A stretch of 64,000 nucleotides of DNA from Mycobacterium sp. GA-1285 (GTDB taxonomy: Bacteria > Actinomycetota > Actinomycetes > Mycobacteriales > Mycobacteriaceae). Below, one piece after another: positions 26,999 through 37,186 of this stretch (position 1 is the stretch's first letter; each line of letters opens with the position of its first letter). The DNA is taken from NCBI RefSeq assembly GCF_001499905.1, contig NZ_LQIS01000017.1, forward strand, positions 1 through 64,000, given 5' to 3'. A program made the position numbers and the translations under genes. A model generated the notes under the pieces. That model saw only the letters and a program-made list of their open reading frames with translations, searched no databases and was not told the DNA's origin.

Positions 26999-28686
26999 CG
27001 GTCCAGAACCCAGCGGTCCATGTTCCATCCCGCGCCCCACCGGGTGGGATTACTGCTCACGGCGAACATCTTCTTCGATGCCAGCACCGTGCGCTGCTGT
27101 CGGTACAACGGCAGCGTCGGCATGTCGGCCCACAGCACCGGGCCGCCCTCGCCGAGCAACCGGGCTATTTCTTTGGGGTCATTGGTGATCGCGAGCGCCG
27201 AGATGACCCGGTCGACCTGCGGGTTGGAGTAGCGGGGCAGGTTGTTGCCGTTTCCGGTGTGAAACTGGTAGGCGTCGATCGCCGACGAGCCGCTGGACCC
27301 GCTGCCCGCGGCGCCGCCCGTGCCGGCGATCAGCACGTCGATCTCGTTGTCGCGCAACGACAATGGGCCCACGCGGTCGCTCGCGGCGTCTTCGACGGTG
27401 ATACCGGCCGGAGCACACGCCTTGGCGATGGCGCCGACGGTCGCCGCCAGCCGCGGGTTCGGGCCCGTATAGCCCATGCGGACGGTCAGCGGCCGCCCGT
27501 TGAGCGCGGCCCGCGCCGCGTCGGGGTTGGCGGCGACGAACTGTCCGGGCTCCGGACCGCCCTCGGCCCCGCTGTAGGCATCCTCGGTCGCGGGATTGAG
27601 CCGCGAATTGGCGATGGGCTGTTCGGCATTGCGGGCGATCACGTCGCGTGGCGTGCACAGGGCAAGCGCGCGGCGGGCCGGCGGGGCGGCCAACGGTCCT
27701 TGCGGCGCGAAGATCAGCTGTTGGATGCCGGCCGACGGGGCATCCGTGCGCTCGTAGTCATCGGGAATGTTCAGCGTGCCCGACGATCCGGTGGCGATGT
27801 CGACGACGTCGTAGGCGCCCTGATTGACGCGCTCCTGGATGTCGGCGCCGCGCGGCCACACGGTCACTTTCTTGGTAACCGGTTCGGCGCCCCACCATTT
27901 GTCGTTGGCGACCAGCACCACCGCCCCGTTTTCGGTCACCGAGTCCAGCTTGTAAGGCCCCGACGAGGGGAACTTCTTCAGGTCGAGATCGGGGGTGATC
28001 GCCCAACCGGTGTTCCAGACGTCCGCGATGCGCTCCACCGCGGCGCCGTCGTTCTCGAGGATCGCCCGGGTGACTCCGCCGTCACCGAGACCAAGTTGGT
28101 CCGCGATGACGTGCGACGGCATCAGCGACGTCGCGGCGAACAGCTGTCCGAAGTCGACGAACCCACGATCCGGCGCGAACGACACCCGCGCTTTCTTCTG
28201 CCCCGGCGTGCAGTCCACCGAGGCGATATCGCTGTAACCGCCGCGATTGGCGGCGTCGAAGTTCGGGAATCGTCCGGACTGCGATGCCCACGCCAACACG
28301 AGGTCGTCGCAGGTGATCGGTTTACCGTCGGAGTACACCGCGTTGGCGTTGACCTCGTAGTCGAGCACCAGCGGCTGCCTGCCGACCACCGAAATCGTCC
28401 CGAAGTCGTGATCGCCGACGATCTGGCCGTCGGGTCCGTGGTAGTTGAAGCCCGTCAACACCCGCGCGAACGCCTGCGGGCCGCCCGAAGCCGCGCCGGC
28501 GACGGTGTTGGTGTTGTAGGTGATCAACGTGCCGTCGACGGCGTAGTCGATGCTGTCGGCGGGGGTCCGTGTGCACGCCGACGCCAACGCCGCGGCGAGC
28601 ACCAAAACGGTTGTCAGGACACCGCAACGCCGGACCGGATCGACTCCCCTCGCGGGCTGAGTGCCCGCCCGCTTACCGGCGCCCAT
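26995..28686 (-). CDS. Peptide-type ABC transporter substrate-binding lipoprotein (SBP family 5)
   Basis: A 563-residue lipoprotein with a basic leader, lipobox LASAC near residue 38 and a large mature domain of the SBP_bac_5 (DppA/OppA) family. It starts 5 bp after secF and overlaps apt by 4 bp, so it lies in the yajC-secD-secF-apt-relA line. No permease or ATPase genes adjoin it, so it either works with a distant transporter or has another role in export. It corresponds to what I recall as Rv2585c. Confidence 0.87.
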   Translation of the reverse strand: MGAGKRAGTQPARGVDPVRRCGVLTTVLVLAAALASACTRTPADSIDYAVDGTLITYNTNTVAGAASGGPQAFARVLTGFNYHGPDGQIVGDHDFGTISVVGRQPLVLDYEVNANAVYSDGKPITCDDLVLAWASQSGRFPNFDAANRGGYSDIASVDCTPGQKKARVSFAPDRGFVDFGQLFAATSLMPSHVIADQLGLGDGGVTRAILENDGAAVERIADVWNTGWAITPDLDLKKFPSSGPYKLDSVTENGAVVLVANDKWWGAEPVTKKVTVWPRGADIQERVNQGAYDVVDIATGSSGTLNIPDDYERTDAPSAGIQQLIFAPQGPLAAPPARRALALCTPRDVIARNAEQPIANSRLNPATEDAYSGAEGGPEPGQFVAANPDAARAALNGRPLTVRMGYTGPNPRLAATVGAIAKACAPAGITVEDAASDRVGPLSLRDNEIDVLIAGTGGAAGSGSSGSSAIDAYQFHTGNGNNLPRYSNPQVDRVISALAITNDPKEIARLLGEGGPVLWADMPTLPLYRQQRTVLASKKMFAVSSNPTRWGAGWNMDRWVLDR

Positions 28687-28691
28687 CTTCC

Positions 28692-29975
28692 CTACCGCCG
28701 CCGGGTGTTGCGTTTACCCGACGGGCGTCCGGTCCGGCTGCTGTTCGGCCGCACCGGACGCGCACCCGGTGCGGGTTTGTCCGGCGGCGGAGTATCGGTC
28801 CGCGCGGCGGCACCGGCACGCGCCGTCGCGGCGGCGCCGACGGTCTCCGGCTCGTCGGTGGCTGCGTCCGCTGCCTCGGTCTGCGTGGTCTTCCCAGCCG
28901 CGTTCTTGCGGCGGTTCATCACCCGGCGGGTGTGGTTGCGCACGAGGTCCGTGCGCTCGCGCAGCGACACCAGCAGCGGGGTCGCGAAGAAGATCGAGGA
29001 GTAGGTGCCGACGATGACGCCGACCAACTGCACCAGCGCCAGGTCCATCAGCGTGCCCACACCCAACAGCCACACCGCCACGACCATCAGCGCCACGATC
29101 GGCAACACGGAGATGAGGCTGGTGTTGATGGACCGCATGAAGGTCTGGTTGACCGCGAGGTTGGCGTGTTCGGCGAACGTGCGTCTCGTCGTGTGTTCGA
29201 AGCCGTGGGTGTTCTCCTCGACCTTGTCGAACACGATGACGGTGTCATAGAGCGAGAAGCCGAGAATCGTCAGCAGGCCGATCACCGTGGCCGGGGTGAC
29301 CTCGAAGCCGACGATCGAGTACACACCGGCGGTGACCACCAGGTCGAACACCAGCGTCGCCATCGCCGCGATCGACATGTAGCGCTCGTAGCGCAGCATG
29401 ATGTAGACCGTCGCCAGCACGAGGAACACCACCAGCGCGATCAACGCCTTCTGGGTGATCTGGCCGCCCCACGTCTCCGACACCGCGGAGTCACTGATGG
29501 CCTGCTTGCTCGGCTGTCCGTCCGGGCCTCTCGGTTTGAACGCGTCGAACAGCGCGGTGCGCAGTTGTTCGGTCTCCTCGTTGGTCAGCGTCTCGGACCG
29601 GATCTGCACGGTGGCTGATCCGCCGCTGCCGACCATGACCACCGACTCCGGACTCTTGCCCAGGGTCTTGTTGAACACGTCCTCGACCTGCTGGGTCGTG
29701 ACGGTGCCCGATTCGGTCACGCTCGGCATCGACACCTTGGTGCCGCCCTCGAAGTCGATGCCGAAAGTGAAGCCGCGCAACAGCATGCTGGCCAGGCACA
29801 CCAGAACTATCGCACCGCTGACCGCGTACCACAGCTTGCGCTTGCCGATGACCTCGAAGGCACCGGTGCCGGTGTAGAGGCGGACGAAGAAGCCGTGACG
29901 AGGCGTGGTGGCCTCGAGGTCCGGTGCCTCCACGGCGCTGGTCTGCTGTTCGTCCGATGACTGCTTGGGCGCCAT
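28692..29975 (-). CDS. secF: Protein translocase subunit SecF
   Basis: A 427-residue membrane protein with six transmembrane segments. The first large extracytoplasmic region follows FTFGIDFEGGTKV, and the family motifs VIGLLTILGFSLYDTVIVFDKVEEN and RSINTSLISVLPIVALMVV are present. A C-terminal tail of about 90 residues is rich in Ala, Thr and Arg. It forms the SecDF complex that pulls translocating proteins out of SecYEG. It starts 3 bp after secD. Confidence 0.95.
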   Translation of the reverse strand: MAPKQSSDEQQTSAVEAPDLEATTPRHGFFVRLYTGTGAFEVIGKRKLWYAVSGAIVLVCLASMLLRGFTFGIDFEGGTKVSMPSVTESGTVTTQQVEDVFNKTLGKSPESVVMVGSGGSATVQIRSETLTNEETEQLRTALFDAFKPRGPDGQPSKQAISDSAVSETWGGQITQKALIALVVFLVLATVYIMLRYERYMSIAAMATLVFDLVVTAGVYSIVGFEVTPATVIGLLTILGFSLYDTVIVFDKVEENTHGFEHTTRRTFAEHANLAVNQTFMRSINTSLISVLPIVALMVVAVWLLGVGTLMDLALVQLVGVIVGTYSSIFFATPLLVSLRERTDLVRNHTRRVMNRRKNAAGKTTQTEAADAATDEPETVGAAATARAGAAARTDTPPPDKPAPGARPVRPNSSRTGRPSGKRNTRRR

Positions 29976-29978
29976 GTG

Positions 29979-31757
29979 TCAGTCCCGTCCCGTCGCGTGC
30001 GCGGCCGCTCGTCGCTCCCTGGCGATCTGTTGCACCGCACCGAGTCCGTTCAACGAAGGCTTGGCCAGTGTCGGCGACTTCGACGCCAGATACACCAGCG
30101 GCCACGTCACCAGGAAGACCACGACCACGTCGAGAATCGTGGTCAGACCCAGGGTGAACGCGAAGCCCTTGACCTGGCCGACCGCGAGGACGTAGAGCAC
30201 CGCCGCTGCGAGCAGCGTCACCGCGTTGCCGGACACGATCGTCTTGCGGGCCCTCGCCCAACCGCGCGGCACCGCGGACCGGAACGAACGCCCTTCGCGG
30301 ATCTCGTCTTTGATGCGTTCGAAGAACACCACGAACGAGTCGGCCGTCATACCGATACCGATGATCAGACCGGCGATGCCGGCAAGGTCCAGCGTGTAGC
30401 CGATCCATCTGCCGAGAAGCACCAGGATCGCGTAAACCATTGCGCCGGAAGCGACGAGCGACAGGGTGGTCAACACCCCCAGCATGCGGTAGTAGAGCAA
30501 CGAATAAGCCAACACCAACGCCAGCCCGACCGCGCCGGCGATCAAGCCGGCGCGCAGTGACGACAGACCCAGTGTGGCCGAGACTGTTTCAGCCTCCGAC
30601 GACTCGAACGACAACGGCAGCGAACCGTACTTGAGCACGTTGGCCAATTCGCGGGCCGACTGCTGAGTGAACTGGCCGCTGATCTGGGTGCGTCCACCCG
30701 GTATCGCCTCCCGGATCTCGGGTGCGCTCATCACCTTCGTGTCCAGCACGAACGCGGTCTGCGTGCCGACATTGGCGGCGGTGAAGTCCGCCCAAATCTT
30801 GGCGCCGTCATCCTTGAACTGGAGGTCGACGACGTACTCACCGCGCTGTTGATCGAGGCCGGAAGTGGCATCCCGAATCTGCTCACCGTTGATGATCGAC
30901 TTGTCCAGCAGATACACGTTGCCGTCCTGACCGCAGGTGATCAGCGGCAGGTTGGGGTCGTCGTTGCCTGCGAGGACGTCGTCTTCGTGGCAGCGCGTGG
31001 CTTGGAACTGCAGGGCCAGGATCTGGATCTGCTGGTCGGTGCTCTGTCGCAGCTGCTTCTCGTCGGCGATGCGCTGTGCCAGCGGAACGTCCTCCGGTGA
31101 CGTTTGCGTGGTCGGCGAGGGCTCGGGGGTGCGCGGCGCGGGCTCTGGGCTACCCGGTGTCGGCGGCGGCGTCGGTGCGGGCTGTGCCGGCGGCTCCTGC
31201 GGATAGGGACGCGGCTGCGGGGCCGGCGGAGCGGTGGGCTCCCCCGGCGGCTGCTCACCCGCGGGCCCTTCGGTGCCCGGCATGCCCGGGATCGGCCCGC
31301 CGGGCATGCCAGGATTCGGACCGCCCGGAGGCGGTCCGGCTGGTCCCTCTGTCGGCGGCTGCTGGCCCGGGACCTCGGCGGGCATCACATGCACGACGGG
31401 GCGGATGTACAGCCGCGCCGTCTGGCCGAGATTGCGGGCGTCGCTGCTCTCGCTGCCCGGCACCGTGATGACGAGGTTGTTGCCGTCGATGATCACCTCG
31501 GAGCCCGACACGCCTAGGCCATTGACTCGGTCATTGATGATCTGCTGGGCCTGGCCCAACGCTTCGCGGGTGGGTGGCGACCCGTCGGGCGTGCGGGCGG
31601 TGAGGGTGACGCGGGTACCGCCCTGCAGGTCGATGCCGAGCTTGGGTTCGGGCTCCTTGTCCCCGGTCAGGAAGACCAGGCAGTAGGCGCCGACGAGCAA
31701 CGCCAAGAACAGCGACAGGTAGCGGGCAGGGTGCACCGGCGTCGAAGACGATGCCAC
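29979..31757 (-). CDS. secD: Protein translocase subunit SecD
   Basis: A 592-residue membrane protein. It has an N-terminal membrane helix, [15 protein letters not shown], the P1 region, a long Pro/Gly-rich insertion at about residues 124-225, then the six-helix core with [24 protein letters not shown], which carries the proton-path Asp. The Pro-rich block interrupts the periplasmic domain and is not part of the conserved fold. The start is a GTG 79 bp after yajC. Confidence 0.95.
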   Translation of the reverse strand: MASSSTPVHPARYLSLFLALLVGAYCLVFLTGDKEPEPKLGIDLQGGTRVTLTARTPDGSPPTREALGQAQQIINDRVNGLGVSGSEVIIDGNNLVITVPGSESSDARNLGQTARLYIRPVVHVMPAEVPGQQPPTEGPAGPPPGGPNPGMPGGPIPGMPGTEGPAGEQPPGEPTAPPAPQPRPYPQEPPAQPAPTPPPTPGSPEPAPRTPEPSPTTQTSPEDVPLAQRIADEKQLRQSTDQQIQILALQFQATRCHEDDVLAGNDDPNLPLITCGQDGNVYLLDKSIINGEQIRDATSGLDQQRGEYVVDLQFKDDGAKIWADFTAANVGTQTAFVLDTKVMSAPEIREAIPGGRTQISGQFTQQSARELANVLKYGSLPLSFESSEAETVSATLGLSSLRAGLIAGAVGLALVLAYSLLYYRMLGVLTTLSLVASGAMVYAILVLLGRWIGYTLDLAGIAGLIIGIGMTADSFVVFFERIKDEIREGRSFRSAVPRGWARARKTIVSGNAVTLLAAAVLYVLAVGQVKGFAFTLGLTTILDVVVVFLVTWPLVYLASKSPTLAKPSLNGLGAVQQIARERRAAAHATGRD

Positions 31758-31836
31758 GTTTAGTCAGGTCTCCTCGGAATCGGTTCGTCAGCACCGCAGA
31801 GACTACGGGCTCCAGCTGTGTGGATCGCCCGCGGAC

Positions 31837-32169
31837 TCAGCCGTCGGTCTTGGTGTTGGGGCTTTCGGTGAGCTCGGTCGCGGTCGATTCGGGCTCGTCG
31901 TCGAACTCGTCGTCGTCGGTGATGCGGTCGCGCACCGCGAGCTTCATCCAGGTGGTGACGACGCCCGGTGCGATCTCCAGTTCCACCTCGTCGTCGGTGA
32001 TGCCCTTGATGGTCCCGACGAGACCGGAGGTGGTGTGCACCCGGTCATCGATCTGAAGCGAATCGTGCAGGTCGATGGTGGCCTGCATGGCCTTCTTCTG
32101 GCGGCGGGACGCGAAGAACATGAATGCGCCCAGCACGATGAGCAGGGGAAGGAAGACAACCAAATCCAT
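31837..32169 (-). CDS. yajC: Preprotein translocase subunit YajC
   Basis: A 110-residue protein with a single N-terminal membrane helix (LVVFLPLLIVLGAFMFF), the RRQKKAMQ basic stretch and the DRVHTTSGLVGTI core of YajC, with an acidic tail. It associates with SecDF. It is the first gene of the yajC-secD-secF line, matching the usual order. Confidence 0.93.
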   Translation of the reverse strand: MDLVVFLPLLIVLGAFMFFASRRQKKAMQATIDLHDSLQIDDRVHTTSGLVGTIKGITDDEVELEIAPGVVTTWMKLAVRDRITDDDEFDDEPESTATELTESPNTKTDG

Positions 32170-32491
32170 GGCAACAAAATCTTTCGTCGAGTCATATGGT
32201 CACGGCGCAGCGCCGCTTGGGGCGCGCGCCCATAAGTGACCAGTGTGCCATTGCGGGCCTTCATGGCGACCAGCCCACCGCGATGAGACCGCGAATTGTT
32301 CAGGCCGCAGCCGTGCCGAGATGCTCGATCACTGATGTCCTCGACGGATTTCGTCGTCAGCGGCCGCGGTTGCCGTGGATCTCGCCACTGTCAGCAGCTG
32401 TTCTCAACCGGATCGGTGCTGTCTTGGTTAGGCTTCTTGCTCGATGAGCACCGGCTCGTCTGCAGGGACCCGCCATCCATAGGGAGATCCA
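32170..32491. other. Divergent intergenic region yajC / aldehyde dehydrogenase
   Basis: 322 bp with promoters expected in both directions. I see no strong inverted repeat, riboswitch or RNA gene. An AGGGAGATCC ribosome-binding site lies just before the aldehyde dehydrogenase ATG. Confidence 0.4.
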
Positions 32492-33934
32492 ATGACCAGC
32501 GACTTCAGGGTCCACAACGTCATCGGAGGCGAAAGGCTCGACTCGGTCAGCGGCGCCACCATGCCGCTGATCGATCCGTCGACCGGTGAGCGCTACGGCA
32601 CCGCGCCTGTCTCCAACGAGGCCGACATCGACAGCGCCTACGCGGCCGCGTCGAAAGCGTTCGCCGACTGGAAGCGCACCACCCCGTCGGTGCGCCAGAA
32701 GGCGCTGCTGGACTTCGCCGACGACGTCGAGAAGCACGCCCAGGATCTGGTCGAGGCCGAGGGACGCAACACCGGTAAGCCGAACCACGTGACGATGGCC
32801 GAGGAGATTCCCCCGACGATCGATCAGATCCGGTTCTTCGCCGGCGCCGCGCGGATGTTGGAGGGCAAGTCGGCCGGCGAGTACATGGAGAACCACACCT
32901 CCTGGATCCGCCGCGAGCCGGTCGGCGTGGTCGGGCAAGTGGCGCCATGGAACTACCCGATGATGATGGCGATCTGGAAGTTCGTGCCCGCGGTGGCGGC
33001 GGGCAACACTGTCGTCATCAAACCCAGCGACACCACCCCGGTGACGACGGTGATGCTGGCCGAGATCGCCGCCGAGCACTTCCCGCCCGGAGTCCTGAAT
33101 GTCGTTTGCGGAGACCGCGTTACGGGTGCCGCGGTGGTCGCGCATCCGACGCCGCAGATGGTGTCCATCACCGGTTCGGTCGCGGCTGGTCGTGCGGTGG
33201 CTGTCAGCGCGGGCGGACACCTCAAGCGCACGCACCTGGAGTTGGGTGGCAAGGCGCCGGTGATCGTGTTCGACGACAGCAACATCGCATCGGCCGCCGA
33301 AGGCATCGCGACGGCGGGCTATTTCAACGCCGGACAGGACTGCACAGCGGCAACGCGCGTGCTCGCAACGGCCCGGGTGGCCTCGGATCTGACCGAGGCG
33401 CTGGCCGAACAGGCGCGCACTGCGACGACTACGTACGGCAAGTCGGCCGACGACGAGGACGCGTGGGTGCCGCCGGTGAACAACTCCAACCAGCTGGAGC
33501 GGGTGCTCGGGTTTCTGGGAGACGTGCCGTCACATGCTTCGGTCGCGGTCGGCGGAGGACGCCAGGGCGACAGGGGTTTCTACGTCGAGCCCACGGTGAT
33601 CGGCGGCCTTCGACAGGACGACAAGCTGGTTCAGCAGGAGATCTTCGGGCCGGTCATCACCGTGCAGGCGTTCTCCGACGAGGACGAGGCGATCGCGTGG
33701 GCCAACGGCACCGAGTACGGGTTGGCGTCCTCGGTCTGGACGCGCGATGTGTCGCGAGCGCTACGGGTTTCGGCTGCTTTGGATTTCGGGTGTGTGTGGA
33801 TCAACACGCATATCCCGCTGGTGGCGGAGATGCCGCACGGCGGGTTCAAGTCGTCGGGCTACGGGAAGGACCTGTCGATGTACGGGTTCGAGGACTACAC
33901 GCGCATCAAGCACGTGATGGCCTACACGGGCTGA
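32492..33934 (+). CDS. Gamma-aminobutyraldehyde dehydrogenase
   Basis: A 480-residue aldehyde dehydrogenase. The cofactor site GSVAAGRAV, the catalytic Glu in LELGGKAP and the nucleophile Cys in [11 protein letters not shown] are all present. Close resemblance to E. coli PatD ([17 protein letters not shown], EYxExHTSxIRRxPxGVV, [20 protein letters not shown]) makes 4-aminobutanal, from putrescine, the likely substrate. It may feed GABA and succinate formation. In M. tuberculosis gabT lies at this position; here it does not. Confidence 0.88.
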   Translation: MTSDFRVHNVIGGERLDSVSGATMPLIDPSTGERYGTAPVSNEADIDSAYAAASKAFADWKRTTPSVRQKALLDFADDVEKHAQDLVEAEGRNTGKPNHVTMAEEIPPTIDQIRFFAGAARMLEGKSAGEYMENHTSWIRREPVGVVGQVAPWNYPMMMAIWKFVPAVAAGNTVVIKPSDTTPVTTVMLAEIAAEHFPPGVLNVVCGDRVTGAAVVAHPTPQMVSITGSVAAGRAVAVSAGGHLKRTHLELGGKAPVIVFDDSNIASAAEGIATAGYFNAGQDCTAATRVLATARVASDLTEALAEQARTATTTYGKSADDEDAWVPPVNNSNQLERVLGFLGDVPSHASVAVGGGRQGDRGFYVEPTVIGGLRQDDKLVQQEIFGPVITVQAFSDEDEAIAWANGTEYGLASSVWTRDVSRALRVSAALDFGCVWINTHIPLVAEMPHGGFKSSGYGKDLSMYGFEDYTRIKHVMAYTG

Positions 33935-33945
33935 CTTTCCCGCGC

Positions 33946-33994
33946 GATTTGTGGAGCATCAGCGGCGCTGACCGCCGGTGCCGCTCCACAGATC
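33946..33994. terminator. Compound hairpin at convergent gene ends, member 1
   Basis: Outer 12-nt arms GATTTGTGGAGC (33946-33957) and GCTCCACAGATC (33983-33994) pair with one wobble. The interior holds GGCG-CTGAC-CGCC, a small inner stem-loop. It overlaps the 3' end of the hydrolase gene and follows the aldehyde dehydrogenase stop. The same architecture occurs at 44945-44997. Confidence 0.6.
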
Positions 33995-34798
33995 GGCGAG
34001 TGATCGGGCGATCCGGTCGTTGTCGATCAGCAGCGGCGACACGTGCCCCGTCCCCGCGACCTCTTCGACGCGGCAGTCCGATATGACGGCGCAGGTGCGT
34101 CGGGCCTCTTCAGGGCGCCAACCCATCACATCGTCGCGAACCGGCATCACCAACGTGGGGATCTTGATGTCAGGAAGCAGTGCTTCGACCCCGGAACGCT
34201 TGAGCATCATCGACCGCATGGCGTGGTGCATCCCCTTACGGTCGGCGTTTCGGAACGCAGCCATCGTCGCCAGAGCCAGTTCCGGTTGGGCAGCAACGGA
34301 TTCGGCTCCGAGCAGCGAGTCCGACAGCTGCTTCATGATGAAGGCGTTCGGCCCGGTGAAGCGGTAGAGCTCGACCAGGGGCCAGCCCTTCGTGAGCTTT
34401 TCTACCAGGCTGAAGCCCTGCACGGGGGTGCCGATGGTCGTGAGCGTGCGCAATCGCGGCTGGTCGGCGGCGGCCAGATGGATGCCGACGTGCCCACCCC
34501 ACGCATTGCCCACCCAGTCGACGGGTTCGGACAGATTGAGGCGATCGAGTGCCTGCTGCACAGCGGCGACGAGTTCGTCGAAGGTGAAGTCGCGCGACAC
34601 CGGCTCGCTCCTGCCGTGCGACGGACCGTCGATCGCGTAGACAGTCCGATCGCGGCCCAGGACATCGACCAACTGACCCCACGATTGAGAATCAACAAAG
34701 AGGCTGTGCCACAACACAACCGGCGGACCGGCTCCCACTCGGCGGAAATGCAGCCGGCAGAGGTCGGTGCTGACGAAATTAGGAGCGGGCGTGGACAT
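33959..34798 (-). CDS. Alpha/beta hydrolase
   Basis: A 279-residue alpha/beta hydrolase fold protein. VVLWHSLFVDSQSW is the oxyanion-hole region, and VGNAWGGHVGIHLA at the nucleophile elbow has Ala where a catalytic Ser (GxSxG) is usual (G-N-A-W-G), so the nucleophile is replaced or the protein is not a classical hydrolase. A candidate His is GTGHVSP. It is divergent from a MarR gene with a repeat-containing promoter, suggesting it is that regulator's target. Confidence 0.75.
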   Translation of the reverse strand: MSTPAPNFVSTDLCRLHFRRVGAGPPVVLWHSLFVDSQSWGQLVDVLGRDRTVYAIDGPSHGRSEPVSRDFTFDELVAAVQQALDRLNLSEPVDWVGNAWGGHVGIHLAAADQPRLRTLTTIGTPVQGFSLVEKLTKGWPLVELYRFTGPNAFIMKQLSDSLLGAESVAAQPELALATMAAFRNADRKGMHHAMRSMMLKRSGVEALLPDIKIPTLVMPVRDDVMGWRPEEARRTCAVISDCRVEEVAGTGHVSPLLIDNDRIARSLADLWSGTGGQRR

Positions 34799-34813
34799 GA
34801 CGACCCTCCAATT

Positions 34814-34841
34814 ACTTCGGAAACCGAAACTTCGGTAACCG
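34814..34841. promoter_or_regulatory. Candidate MarR operator, two direct repeats
   Basis: Two copies of ACTTCGG(A/T)AACCG start at 34814 and 34829, 15 bp apart. Each half is itself nearly palindromic (TTCGGAAACCGAA and CGGTAACCG). The site fills most of the 60-bp gap between the divergent hydrolase and MarR starts. Confidence 0.5.
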
Positions 34842-34858
34842 TAGTATCCTCGGAGGCC

Positions 34859-35317
34859 ATGGCTCCGTCAAGGGATCGCGATCGGCAGGCGATCGGTCAA
34901 CTCTTGATCCGACTTCTGCGCGAGTTTCGCAACGACCTCGCCTATCCCAGGGTCGAAGCCGGCTACGGGGACATCCGGGAGCCGCATCTTCAGATATTCG
35001 GCAACATCCGATTGGGCGGCATCCGGCTCACCGAGTTGGCCGATCGAGCGCAACTCAGCCTTGCCGCGACGTCGGAACTCGTCAACGAACTTGAATCGCT
35101 TGGGTATCTCGCCCGACGACCCGACCCCGCCGATGGGCGGGCAAAGCTGATAGATCTGACCGACAGGGGCCGGCATCTGATGGCTGACGCCGGCACTCGC
35201 GTTGCCGATATCGAGCGGCGGTGGTCATCCCTCGTCGGCGAGCGGAACTTCGCCCAGATGTGCCGCACGATGCAACGCCTTCTCGACGCGTTCGCCCCGG
35301 AGAATGCTGGCGACTAG
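34859..35317 (+). CDS. MarR-family transcriptional regulator
   Basis: A 152-residue winged-helix protein. The recognition-helix region is IRLTELADRAQLSLAATSELVNELESLGYLARRPDPADGRAKLIDLTDRG, with the classical wing motif DxRxKxxxLT. It is divergent from the alpha/beta hydrolase and probably represses it through the repeats in between. GGAGG lies just before the ATG. Its stop overlaps the 3' end of the P450 remnant on the other strand by 4 bp. Confidence 0.85.
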   Translation: MAPSRDRDRQAIGQLLIRLLREFRNDLAYPRVEAGYGDIREPHLQIFGNIRLGGIRLTELADRAQLSLAATSELVNELESLGYLARRPDPADGRAKLIDLTDRGRHLMADAGTRVADIERRWSSLVGERNFAQMCRTMQRLLDAFAPENAGD

Positions 35318-35622
35318 AAGACTCTGACCCCGATCAGCGTGGAAACGAAGCGATAGATCTCGTCGACGGTCAGTTCGACGCCGTCGACCTCGACGTCGAT
35401 GAGATTCGACAGCAGGTCGTCGGTCGGCTTCCAGCAACGCTCGGCGATCTTGACGTCGATGTACTGGTACAGCGCCTCTTCGTCGTGCGGCGCCGTCGGG
35501 CCGCTGGCCAACCGCGCGAAAAGTGGCCAGTCCCCTTCGGGGAAGCCGAACGCCTCACACACCGCCGTTGCCGAGTTCTGGCGCGCGGCAACGGAATCGG
35601 TGATACCGGGCCGGTCGGGCAT
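35314..35622 (-). pseudogene. Cytochrome P450 fragment
   Basis: The 102-residue product matches only the middle of a P450: CEAFGFPEGDWPLFARLASGP resembles the start of helices D-E, and DDLLSNLIDVEVDGVELTVDEIYRFVSTLIGVRVF resembles the stretch entering the I helix. It stops before the oxygen-binding AGxxT, and both the heme-binding Cys loop and the N-terminal third are missing. About 300 residues of a normal P450 are absent, so this is a remnant rather than an enzyme. It ends inside the MarR stop codon. Confidence 0.6.
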
Positions 35623-35870
35623 GCTTGGCCTCCTGCTACATACTCACGTCGTATCGATTGCCTCCGTGCGGATTTCATTGGACAGGAGGCGCAAATTCAA
35701 AGCGTTGAATAGCCACGCTATCTTTTGCACGGGTCCGCCGGCAGTCACGTAGGTCACAACGACGTGGTGAATCTCGTCGCACGAGCAGGTAGTAGAGATG
35801 CACATCACCTGCGGTCGAAACGTCCGCCTCCCGACTGAAGAGGCCCTGATTGAGAGCGCTCACACGCAGA

Positions 35871-35896
35871 AGCGCCCCCCACGCGTGGGGGGCGCT
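35871..35896 (-). terminator. Perfect GC-rich palindrome, likely terminator
   Basis: A 26-bp perfect palindrome (half-site AGCGCCCCCCACG) lies 14 bp beyond the stop of the leftward membrane-protein gene. The stem is almost pure C/G. A T-run is absent. Little else is evident in the 288 bp between this gene and the P450 remnant. Confidence 0.7.
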
Positions 35897-35910
35897 ACGC
35901 GTTTGCGTGC

Positions 35911-36633
35911 TTACCGGTGTGCGAGCCGGCCACCGCGTTGGCCGCGAGAGCGGAACCTGTCAAGCAGGCTGCGCCGACGCGGTTGTGCGGCCTGAGCCGT
36001 GGGCCCGATTACCTCTGTCCGCTGCTCCGCCATCGCCGGCTGCCCGGCGGCGGGGGCGGTGTCGCCGGCGACCGGAGCCGGTTCGGCCGCAGCGGTCCGC
36101 GCGGGCTCGTCGGCCACGGTGTCCGCGGCCAGTGGACGGTCCGCCCACTCGACGTCGCGCACGCTTCGCACCGAGATGCGTCCAAGCGCCGCGGCCCCCA
36201 GGAACACGATCAACGCGCCGAGGCCGTAGAAGTACGTCAGCTCCAGCGCGATCCGCTTGCCCTCAGTGGCAGCGACGGGCACGCCCGCGTCACCCAGGCC
36301 CAATGGGCCCGCCAGAGCGCGGCCGATGATGAACCATGCGCCACCGGCCACGGCGAGCCACCCGCCGAGAGAGGCCGTCGCGCGGTTTCGTGACATCAGC
36401 AGGAGCAGGCCGCCCAGCGCCGTCACCGCGCCGGGCAGTACCTCCAGCCATCCCCGTCCGGTCGTCCACGTCCACGCCTGGTCGGGGCTGTACGCGAAGT
36501 CGAACAGGGGTCCGATGAAGGGAGCCAGGGCGCCCCACGCGCCCAGCAGGATCAACAGAAATCCACTCGTAGCGCCGCGGCTGCGCGGAATTCGCATCCG
36601 CCCACCTCGGGGATGCACTCGGGTCTCGGTCAT
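35911..36633 (-). CDS. Hypothetical four-helix membrane protein
   Basis: A 240-residue protein with four hydrophobic segments in the first 160 residues and a cytoplasmic tail of about 80 residues rich in Ala, Glu, Pro and Arg (EPARTAAAEPAPV, then RRRSLLDRFRSRGQRGGR). No catalytic motif was seen and no family recognised with confidence. It is a single gene with a strong terminator downstream. Confidence 0.6.
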   Translation of the reverse strand: MTETRVHPRGGRMRIPRSRGATSGFLLILLGAWGALAPFIGPLFDFAYSPDQAWTWTTGRGWLEVLPGAVTALGGLLLLMSRNRATASLGGWLAVAGGAWFIIGRALAGPLGLGDAGVPVAATEGKRIALELTYFYGLGALIVFLGAAALGRISVRSVRDVEWADRPLAADTVADEPARTAAAEPAPVAGDTAPAAGQPAMAEQRTEVIGPTAQAAQPRRRSLLDRFRSRGQRGGRLAHR

Positions 36634-36799
36634 GATGCCTCCTTGGTCGTGAGGCCTGGTTACCCGTGTTGACGCATCCGTAACCGGTCGCCGGCCAGGT
36701 TGACGCCACGCGACTCCACGGTGACGGAGCCGGCAACGTGGTCACAGCAAAGATCCGGCCATGACGCCCGCACGTGACGGGCGAAGTCATCGTCGAGTG

Positions 36800-37186
36800 C
36801 TACAGCGTGACGGCCGCCGCCAGCAGCACGATTGCGAGGAGCGGGAAGATCCCCTGCGTCAGCGCGGCCCTCGCCTTGTCCGGTGAGGACAACAACAGCA
36901 CCAGCGCCGCCGCCAACATCGACCCGACGCCCGCGAAGACCAACGCGATACCGACCCAGTTGTAGCCGATGCCGCCGATCACGATTCCCGCGATCGTGAT
37001 GATTGCCAGAAACAGGTTGTAGAAGCCCTGGTTGAAAGCCAGCTCCTTGGTGGCCAGCGCCTCTTCCTCGGTGAGACCGAAGGTCGCCCTGGTGCGCGGC
37101 GACGTCCACGTCAGCGACTCCATCACCCAGATGTAGATGTGTAAGAGGGCGGCGAGGCCCGCGAAGAACAACCCGACGAAACCCAT
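36800..37186 (-). CDS. DUF1304 family membrane protein
   Basis: A 128-residue protein with four membrane segments and family motifs HIYIWVMESLTW, FGLTEEE and NQGFYNLFLA that define DUF1304. Function is unknown. The ATG overlaps the stop of the upstream gene by 1 bp (TAATG), so the two are coupled. A longer in-frame opening upstream lies inside that gene and is rejected. A short hairpin (GCCCG/CGGGC, 36766-36782) follows the stop. Confidence 0.8.
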   Translation of the reverse strand: MGFVGLFFAGLAALLHIYIWVMESLTWTSPRTRATFGLTEEEALATKELAFNQGFYNLFLAIITIAGIVIGGIGYNWVGIALVFAGVGSMLAAALVLLLSSPDKARAALTQGIFPLLAIVLLAAAVTL

